A stretch of DNA of 64,000 nucleotides from contig NZ_CP101137.1 of assembly GCF_028473745.1 (NCBI RefSeq), positions 5,890,001 through 5,954,000 of the forward strand, given 5' to 3'. Positions 58,666 through 64,000 of the stretch are shown piece by piece. Each line of letters begins with the position of its first letter. Positions within the stretch are counted from its first letter, which is position 1. Below the pieces are notes generated by a model. The model worked only from the letters and a program-made list of their open reading frames with translations. It was not told the DNA's origin and did not search any database. Origin of the DNA: Streptomyces sp. M92. Lineage in GTDB: Bacteria; Actinomycetota; Actinomycetes; Streptomycetales; Streptomycetaceae. The translations under genes were made by a program, and so were the position numbers.

Positions 58666-59934
58666 ATGACCTCCAGCACGCTCATGTCCCGGCCCGCCGA
58701 GACCCACGACCCCGAACTCGGCGTCGCCGACACCCTCCTGTCCCTGTTGCGGACCACCACCAGCGAACCGCGTCCCGACGAACAGCTCGAGGCGCTCACC
58801 CTGGCCGTCGCCGCCGACCTGCCCGTGCTGCTCTGGGGCGAGCCCGGCATCGGCAAGACCGCGGCCCTGACCCAGCTCGCCGACTCCCTCGACCTGCCGC
58901 TGACCACCGTCATCGCCAGTGTCCACGAACCGTCCGACTTCTCCGGGCTGCCGATCGTGGGCGACGATCCCGCCGTGCAGGGGGTGCCGATGGCGCCGCC
59001 GCAGTGGGCCGTTCAGCTGGTACGGGCGGGGCGAGGCCTGCTCTTCCTGGACGAACTGTCCACCGCCACCCCGGCCGTCCAGGCCGCGCTCCTGCGGGTC
59101 GTTCTCGAACGGCGGGTCGGAGCGCTGCGACTGCCGCCCGGCGTACGGATCGTGGCCGCCGCCAATCCGCGGGCGTCCGCCGCCGACGGGTGGGAGCTGA
59201 GCCCGCCGCTGGCCAACCGGTTCGTCCACCTGTACTGGACGCACGACCCCCAGGTGGTGGTACGTGGACTGGGCGGAGTATGGCCCCGGGCGGAACTGCC
59301 CCGGCTTCAGGCGCAACGGCTGCCGGAAGCGGTCGCGTTGGCCCGGCGAGCGGTCTGCGGTTTCCTCAAGGCCCGGCCGACGCTGATCCACCGGCTGCCG
59401 AGCAGCGAGGCACGGCGCGGCGGCGCGTGGCCCTCGCCCCGCAGCTGGGAGGCCGCGCTGACCCTGCTGGCCTTCGGTACGGCGGCCTCCGTCTCCCGGG
59501 ACGTACTGGCGCTGCTGGTGCGGGGCGCCGTGGGGGACGGTGCCGGCCTCGAACTCCTCGCCCACCTGGACCGGATGGACCTGCCGGACCCGGAGACGCT
59601 GCTCGCCGACCCGGCGGCCGCGGACCTGCCCCAGCGGGGCGACCTGCGGCAGGCCACCTTGGAGGCGGTGGTCGCCGCCGTGGGGGCCAGGCCGCGACGG
59701 GAACGGTGGGAGGCCGCCTGGACGGTACTGGCCGGGGCGCTGGAGACCGGGACCCCGGACCTGCTGGTGGCCCCGGCGACCGCGCTGGCCGCACTGCGGC
59801 GCGACGACTGGGAGGTGCCGGAGACCGTGGAGCGGCTGACCGGGGTCATCGGGCTCGCCCGGCAGGCGGAACGGTCGGTGGGACGGGCCACGGGAAAGAG
59901 CGCCACCCGGCGGACGTCCGAGGCTGGCCGATGA
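58666..59934 (+). CDS. MoxR-type AAA+ ATPase
   Basis: 422 residues. Walker A WGEPGIGKT (57-65), Walker B LLFLDE (125-130), sensor 1 Asn167 in VAAANPRAS and an arginine finger in PPLANRF (Arg185). The rest is a helical lid and C-terminal region. MoxR ATPases act as chaperones for metal insertion or complex assembly with a vWA partner. Translation is coupled with the next gene by ATGA. ATG 58666 has AGGTG 7 nt upstream; ATG 58660 is the nearby alternative. Confidence 0.92.
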   Translation: MTSSTLMSRPAETHDPELGVADTLLSLLRTTTSEPRPDEQLEALTLAVAADLPVLLWGEPGIGKTAALTQLADSLDLPLTTVIASVHEPSDFSGLPIVGDDPAVQGVPMAPPQWAVQLVRAGRGLLFLDELSTATPAVQAALLRVVLERRVGALRLPPGVRIVAAANPRASAADGWELSPPLANRFVHLYWTHDPQVVVRGLGGVWPRAELPRLQAQRLPEAVALARRAVCGFLKARPTLIHRLPSSEARRGGAWPSPRSWEAALTLLAFGTAASVSRDVLALLVRGAVGDGAGLELLAHLDRMDLPDPETLLADPAAADLPQRGDLRQATLEAVVAAVGARPRRERWEAAWTVLAGALETGTPDLLVAPATALAALRRDDWEVPETVERLTGVIGLARQAERSVGRATGKSATRRTSEAGR

Positions 59935-61310
59935 CGGGGACCGCGCGGCGGCCCGAGCCGCACCCGCACTCACGACCCAGCCCCCGGCCGGCGCGTCCGG
60001 TGCCGCGCCCCGTGTCCCCGCCCGCGCCGCCGCGCCCGGTGCGGGCCACCCCGCCCGGACCGCCCCGTGCCAGGGAATTTGGCGCCCGGCCGCCGCTCCG
60101 GCTCGACACCCGAAAACTGCTGGCCGCCCGGCTGCACGCGGTGAAGGTACGCCCCTACCTCGCCGACGCGCTCTTCGCACTGCACGTGGTCGAGGACCCG
60201 TCGGTGCCGACGATGGCGGTGGACGCCCACTGGCGCTGCTACGTCTCCCCCGCCTTCGTGGCACGCATGCCGGTGGAGCAGCTCGCCGGCGTATGGGTCC
60301 ACGAGGTCTCCCACCTCCTGCGCGACCATCACGGACGAGGCGAGCGGTACGCGAGACAGCACGAGGAACACGGGCCGGGCCAACGGCTGCGGCGCAACAT
60401 CGCGGCCGACTTCGAGATCAACGACGACATCTACGGTGACGGCCTGCCCCGCCCGCACGGCGCGGTGCTGCCCTCACTCCTGCGGCTGCCCTCCGGGCTG
60501 CTGATGGAGGATTACCTGCGCACCGCGTCGATGTCCCCGCTCGCCGCGGACCTGGCCTGGCTGGACTGCGGCAGCGGAGCCGACGGGCAGGCACGCCCGT
60601 GGGAGCTCGGGCCCGACGGCGCGCACGGACTGACCCGACAACAGCGGGACGCGGTGCGCTTCCGGGTGGCGCAGGGCATCAAGGGACGTCCCGGCAACGC
60701 ACCCGACGGCTGGCGCCGATGGGCGGACGAGGCGTTCCACCCGCCGCAGCCGTGGCGCCAGCTGCTGGGGGCGGCGGTCCGCTCCGCCGTCGGCGCGCCG
60801 GGACCGGGCGACAACCACAGCTACCGGCGCCCGTCCCGCCGCTCGGCCAGCGTGCCCGGTGTGCTGCTGCCCAGTCTGCGCCGCACACCGCCGCGGGTCT
60901 GTGTCGTGATCGACACCTCCGGATCGGTGAGCGACGGCGAACTCGGCAGCGCGCTGCTGGAGGTCGCGGCCGTCACGCGCGCGGTCGGCGGCCGGCGCGA
61001 CCTGGTCACCGTCATCTCCTGCGACGCCGCGGCCCGCACCGCGGCCCCCCTCTGCCAGGCCGAGAACATCGAGCTCCTCGGCGGCGGCGGGACCGACCTG
61101 CGTTCCGGCTTCACACGGGCCCTGCGCGCCCGGCACCGGCCCGACGTGATCGTCGCCCTGACGGACGGCCAGACACCCTGGCCCTCCGCACAACCTCCCT
61201 GCCGCACGGTGGTCGGACTCTTCCCCCGGCCGACCGGCATCGACACCGACGACCCCGACTACGTGCCCGACCTCCCGCCGCCCTGGGCGCGGGTCGTGAC
61301 CATCGGCTGA
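59931..61310 (+). CDS. DUF2201-type zincin metallopeptidase-like and vWA protein
   Basis: 459 residues. A proline/arginine-rich N-terminus of 60 residues, a zincin-like part with WVHEVSHLLRDHHG (HExxH, 124-128) and a third ligand candidate in AADFEIND (about 159-166), then a C-terminal vWA domain with MIDAS DTSGSVS (328-334), Thr388 and Asp412. This DUF2201-type arrangement is paired with MoxR ATPases. It may cut or bind a protein partner. Its 3' end overlaps the HxlR gene on the opposite strand by 52 bp. Confidence 0.9.
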   Translation: MTGTARRPEPHPHSRPSPRPARPVPRPVSPPAPPRPVRATPPGPPRAREFGARPPLRLDTRKLLAARLHAVKVRPYLADALFALHVVEDPSVPTMAVDAHWRCYVSPAFVARMPVEQLAGVWVHEVSHLLRDHHGRGERYARQHEEHGPGQRLRRNIAADFEINDDIYGDGLPRPHGAVLPSLLRLPSGLLMEDYLRTASMSPLAADLAWLDCGSGADGQARPWELGPDGAHGLTRQQRDAVRFRVAQGIKGRPGNAPDGWRRWADEAFHPPQPWRQLLGAAVRSAVGAPGPGDNHSYRRPSRRSASVPGVLLPSLRRTPPRVCVVIDTSGSVSDGELGSALLEVAAVTRAVGGRRDLVTVISCDAAARTAAPLCQAENIELLGGGGTDLRSGFTRALRARHRPDVIVALTDGQTPWPSAQPPCRTVVGLFPRPTGIDTDDPDYVPDLPPPWARVVTIG

Positions 61311-61663
61311 CGCACACTCACCTTCTCGGCACCGATCCGCCGCATGCGCTCGGTGCCCCACTGTCCCAGCGAGGCCAGCGCGGCGTTGAGCGAGACGCCG
61401 TGCTCGGTCAGGGAGTACTCCACCCTGGGCGGCACCTCGGGGTACACCTCACGGTGCACGAGCCCGTCCTCCTCCATCTCACGCAGATGCTGGACCAGCA
61501 TCTTCTCGCTGACCCCCGGCAGACCGCGCCGGAGTTCGGCGAACCGGCGGGTCCCGTGATGGTGCAGCTCCCACAGGATCAGCGACTTCCACTTGCCGTT
61601 GACCACGTCCATCGCCGCGTCGATGCCGCAGAAGTAGGGACCACGTCGTGCCGCTGTCGCCAT
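61259..61663 (-). CDS. HxlR-family regulator
   Basis: 134 residues, winged helix. FCGIDAAMDVVNGKWKSLILWELHHHGTRRFAELRRGLPGVSEKMLVQHLREMEEDGLVHRE has the typical HxlR pattern with a possible redox-active Cys near the N-terminus. ATG 61663 has GGAGGGG 5-6 nt upstream. Divergent from the imine-reductase-like gene with a palindrome between them, which suggests repression of that gene and of itself. Convergent overlap of 52 bp with the vWA gene. Confidence 0.9.
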   Translation of the reverse strand: MATAARRGPYFCGIDAAMDVVNGKWKSLILWELHHHGTRRFAELRRGLPGVSEKMLVQHLREMEEDGLVHREVYPEVPPRVEYSLTEHGVSLNAALASLGQWGTERMRRIGAEKVSVRQPMVTTRAQGGGRSGT

Positions 61664-61678
61664 TCGCCCCTCCAAGGC

Positions 61679-61700
61679 GTACTTACCCGAGAGTGAGTAC
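61679..61700. promoter_or_regulatory. palindromic operator for HxlR protein
   Basis: GTACTTAC (61679-61686) and GTGAGTAC (61693-61700) are inverted with one mismatch and a 6-bp spacer. It starts 15 bp upstream of the HxlR gene start and lies about 75 bp from the oxidoreductase start. GTAC-type arms are common for HxlR-like operators. Confidence 0.6.
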
Positions 61701-61773
61701 CCCACTAATTGGTCCGTACTGGTCAACCCTACCGACCACGGAGAGGATCGAACCGAACGACGAACAGAGGGGA

Positions 61774-62658
61774 ATGAGAGCTGTGACGACCAACAGCGAA
61801 GACCGGGTGAGCGTTCTCGGGCTGGGGGCGATGGGAAGTGCCCTGGCGGGCGCCCTGGTGAAGGCCGGGCACCCGACGACGGTCTGGAACCGCACACCGG
61901 GCAAGCACGAAGACCTCGTCGCGCAGGGCGCGAAAGCCGCGGCCACGGCCGGTGACGCGGTCCGGTCCGGCCCCCTGGTGATCGCGTGTCTGCTGGACCA
62001 CGCGTCGGTCCACGAGGTGCTCGACCCGCTCGCGGGCGAGCTGGCCGGACGCACCCTGATCAACGTGACGACGACGTCCCCGGCCCAGTCACGGGAGCTG
62101 GCCGACTGGGCCGCGCGCGCCGGCGTCGCGTACCTGGACGGCGGCATCATGGCCGTACCGCACATGATCGGCGCGCCCGGCTCGTCGATCCTCTACAGCG
62201 GGTCCGCCGACGTCTTCCGTCAGCACAAGCCACTGCTGGACGTCTGGGGAAGCAGTACCTACTTCGGTGAGGACGCCGGGCTGGCGTCGCTGTACGACCT
62301 CGCCCTGCTCTCGGGGATGTACGTCATGTTCGCCGGCTTCATGCACGGTGCCGCGATGGTCGCCCCGGCCGGCGTGACGGCGGGCGAGTTCGCCGCCATG
62401 GCCGCACCCTGGCTGACCGCCATGACCGGCGCCTTCGAAGGGTTCGCCGAGGTGATCGACGGCGGCGACTACACCGTGCCGGGGCAGCAGAGCCTCGACT
62501 TCTCCGACCTCGGCCACATCCTGGCGGCCGGCTCCGAGCAGGGCATCGACAACGACGCGGTCGCCATGGTGCAACGGCTGATCCGGCGTCAGGCCGACGC
62601 GGGACATGGGGCCGAGGGGTTCGCCCGGATCTACGAGAGCATCAGGCGACCGGGCTGA
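61774..62658 (+). CDS. imine reductase-like NAD(P)-binding oxidoreductase
   Basis: 294 residues. VSVLGLGAMGSALAGALVKAGHPTTVWNRTPGK is the Rossmann start of beta-hydroxyacid dehydrogenase/imine reductase enzymes, with LINVTTTSPAQSRELADWA and GGIMAVPHMIGAPGSSILYSGS. The middle segment of an HIBADH-type enzyme would carry a catalytic Lys; here YDLALLSGMYVMFAGFMHG is the equivalent helix with Asp/Tyr, typical of imine reductases. The target imine is unknown. It is controlled probably by the divergent HxlR gene, maybe in response to an aldehyde or electrophile. Confidence 0.87.
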   Translation: MRAVTTNSEDRVSVLGLGAMGSALAGALVKAGHPTTVWNRTPGKHEDLVAQGAKAAATAGDAVRSGPLVIACLLDHASVHEVLDPLAGELAGRTLINVTTTSPAQSRELADWAARAGVAYLDGGIMAVPHMIGAPGSSILYSGSADVFRQHKPLLDVWGSSTYFGEDAGLASLYDLALLSGMYVMFAGFMHGAAMVAPAGVTAGEFAAMAAPWLTAMTGAFEGFAEVIDGGDYTVPGQQSLDFSDLGHILAAGSEQGIDNDAVAMVQRLIRRQADAGHGAEGFARIYESIRRPG

Positions 62659-62665
62659 GCCGACG

Positions 62666-62995
62666 TCACGGGCCGGCGCGGCAGGCGGGCGGACGGGCCT
62701 CCAGCACGAGTGCGGTACCGGCCACGGTCCGGTTCTCGTGCATGGTGATCCGCCGGCCGGCCTCGACGTGCCGCCAGTGGGACGGGGTGAGCGGAACGAG
62801 CCGGACGGCGGCCCGGCCGCCGGACTCCAGGAAGGGGACGTCCTCGATCCAGAGCCCGGCGATGCTCACCGAAGCGCCCCCGGCGGGTGAGAGGTTGCCG
62901 ATGTCCCGCATGGGCCGCAGCACACCGTGGCCGGCGATCGGCGTGCCGCGTCTCGCTTCCGCGGCGGGAGACAGGGTCAGTTCCGCCCGGACCAT
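62666..62995 (-). CDS. EF-Tu domain III-like small protein
   Basis: 109 residues. VRAELTLSPAAEARRGTPIAGHGVLRPM, IAGLWIEDVPFLESGGRAAVRLVPLTPSHW and ending RITMHENRTVAGTALVLE resemble domain III (the last barrel) of EF-Tu/SelB-type GTPases (compare RFAIREGGRTVGAG). The GTPase domain is absent. In Streptomyces such solo domains occur, of unknown role. The start is uncertain because the frame is open upstream; ATG 62995 was chosen as the first codon of the conserved part. Confidence 0.65.
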   Translation of the reverse strand: MVRAELTLSPAAEARRGTPIAGHGVLRPMRDIGNLSPAGGASVSIAGLWIEDVPFLESGGRAAVRLVPLTPSHWRHVEAGRRITMHENRTVAGTALVLEARPPACRAGP

Positions 62996-63007
62996 CCCGT
63001 TCCGTGC

Positions 63008-63507
63008 CTCGCCCTCGCCGAGCAGCGGCCCGGCCTGGTGACCACGCTGGCACTCGTCAACACCGGCCCCGGCATGGACGCCTTCATCGCCCCGGACGGC
63101 CCCGGGCTCGATCCCGCACGGTGACCACCGGCCGACGACCGGATCCGCCGGTTCGCGAGCACCGGATTCCGCGCGGGTCACCCGATCCCGCAGGAACTCG
63201 TGGACGACCTGCGCGGGATGACGTACCACGCGGTCACCGCCGCCATGCGCGCGTCCACCGCCAACCTGGGCCGGCAGGCGCTCCCCGACCGGCTGGCGGT
63301 CCTCGGCAAACCGCCGCTGGTGGTCTTCGGCGACCAGGACCGCAGATGGCGCCCTTCCTCCGCCGCCGACCACCGCGCGGTGCCCGGGGCGGAGGTGGAG
63401 ATGCTGCCGGGCGCCGTCCACACGCCCATCCTGGAGGAACGCGGCGCACCGCCGGCCTGCCGCTTGCCTTCGCCGGGGCACACGCCACCGGCCGGGGCGC
63501 CCCCTGA
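63008..63507 (+). pseudogene. alpha/beta hydrolase remnant with stop and frameshift
   Basis: Sequence AEQRPGLVTTLALVNTGPG starts at about 63020 without the upstream nucleophile elbow, so the N-terminal half is gone. An in-frame TGA at 63122-63124 interrupts it, the frame continues (DDRIRRFASTGFRAGHPIPQELVDDL, KPPLVVFGDQDRRW, GAVHTPILEE) and near 63437 it shifts to another frame ending RTAGLPLAFAGAH at 63507. All these pieces are the lid and C-terminal part of a haloalkane-dehalogenase-like hydrolase. It cannot be functional. Confidence 0.75.
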
Positions 63508-63634
63508 CCCGTGCTTCTCGCAGCCACTCGGGTACCGCGTCACTCCGAAGGGCGGCTCAGCAGACCCTCATGCCGCAGCAGAGGGTAATGTCCCGATTTG
63601 CTCGGGTCCGGTCCGTCACAGAGGAGAGTTCACG

Positions 63635-64000
63635 GTGAGTGACCTGTACATCGACGGTGAGTGGACCCGGCCGGCGGCCGGCGGGCGGCGCGAGGTGCTC
63701 AATCCGTACGACGCCTCCGTGGTCACCACCGTCGACGAGGCGGACGCCTCCGACGCGGACCGTGCGGTACGGGCCGCCCGCCGGGCCTTCGACGAGGAGG
63801 AGTGGGCGGACGTCCCCACCCGCCGGCGGGCCGACCTGCTGCTGCGCGTGCACTCCCTGCTGCTGCGCGACAAGGAGGACATCGCCCGCACCGAGACGCT
63901 GGACACCGGCAAGACGCTGACCGAGGCGCGTCTCGACGTGGAGGACGTGGCGAACGCCTTCCGCTACTACGGCGAGCTGGCCGACAAGGACGGCGGCCGG
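63635..64000 (+). CDS. betaine aldehyde dehydrogenase, 3' end outside window
   Basis: 122 residues are visible: VSDLYIDGEWTRPAAGGRREVLNPYDASVVTTVDEADASDADRAV and, further on, WADVPTRRRADLLLRVHSLL with ETLDTGKTLTEARLDVEDVANAFRYYGELADKDGG. This is the N-terminal part of ALDH-superfamily enzymes close to glycine-betaine aldehyde dehydrogenase. GTG 63635 follows AGAGGAGA by 8 nt. The same frame is open from the hydrolase remnant upstream, so the start rests on the ribosome site and family pattern. The remainder, with catalytic Cys and Glu, is outside. Confidence 0.88.
   Translation, partial: MSDLYIDGEWTRPAAGGRREVLNPYDASVVTTVDEADASDADRAVRAARRAFDEEEWADVPTRRRADLLLRVHSLLLRDKEDIARTETLDTGKTLTEARLDVEDVANAFRYYGELADKDGGR

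Noticed and set aside
1..64000. rRNA, tRNA, CRISPR arrays, transposases
   Set aside because: I looked for cloverleaf-like sequences, regularly spaced repeats and DDE/IS motifs and found none that I could support; a dedicated scan could still find a missed tRNA.

Overview
The window is about 64 kb of very GC-rich actinobacterial chromosome, almost certainly Streptomyces. Supporting signs are the strong third-codon GC bias, many GTG starts, ATGA/GTGA stop-start overlaps inside operons, and the families present: F420-type PPOX flavin oxidoreductases, CGNR zinc-finger protein, CU044_5270 family, SCO7613-type membrane protein and RNHCP proteins. The gene content is mostly chromosome-arm accessory content. 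I saw no rRNA, tRNA, CRISPR array, insertion sequence or NRPS/PKS gene.

Layout. 1-5300: partial CGNR regulator, small genes, and an SDR/DUF2867 gene followed by a photolyase. 5.3-11.3 kb: single genes (GvpU-like, YceI, GNATs, SRPBCC, ASCH, VOC, DCC) and a cysteine-free L32 ribosomal protein paralog. 11.6-16.5 kb: an arsenic island with two ArsR repressors, an ACR3 arsenite pump, a LMW-phosphatase-type arsenate reductase and two flavoproteins, in two divergent modules with palindromic operators. 16.5-21.6 kb: Lrp/AsnC regulator divergent from an MFS transporter, M20 hydrolase and secreted protein. 21.6-28.4 kb: mixed genes with three frame-broken genes. 28.4-48.8 kb: CAT-like acetyltransferase beside a regulator-like gene with a 10-bp inverted repeat, paired RNHCP proteins, ECF sigma factor plus partner, acyltransferase, APH-like kinase, M15 peptidase, GH5 enzyme, YdeP-type molybdoenzyme, carboxylesterase, large membrane protein, and methyltransferases.

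48.8-57.0 kb holds the most interesting unit. A translationally coupled operon (SAM methyltransferase, DUF364 Rossmann protein, PduX-like GHMP kinase, divergent SbnA-like PLP enzyme) lies opposite an MFS exporter and next to a FecCD-type permease, ATPase and lipoprotein operon. Two similar Zur-box-like sites lie in the control regions, and a third related site precedes the L32 paralog. I infer a zinc-repressed, NRPS-independent metallophore: made from a phosphorylated hydroxy-amino acid, exported by the MFS protein and recovered by the ABC transporter.

57.2-61.3 kb: a three-gene operon of an unknown protein, a MoxR-type AAA ATPase and a zincin-vWA protein. It starts from the same intergenic region as the importer and resembles MoxR-vWA ternary (conflict or chaperone) systems. 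The end of the window has an HxlR regulator with an operator, an imine-reductase-like enzyme, an EF-Tu domain 3-like protein, a decayed alpha/beta hydrolase and the start of a betaine aldehyde dehydrogenase.

Several genes are broken by single-base losses in G/C runs. These could be real decay or assembly errors. All functions below are read from sequence features and family knowledge recalled from memory; no database search was run.
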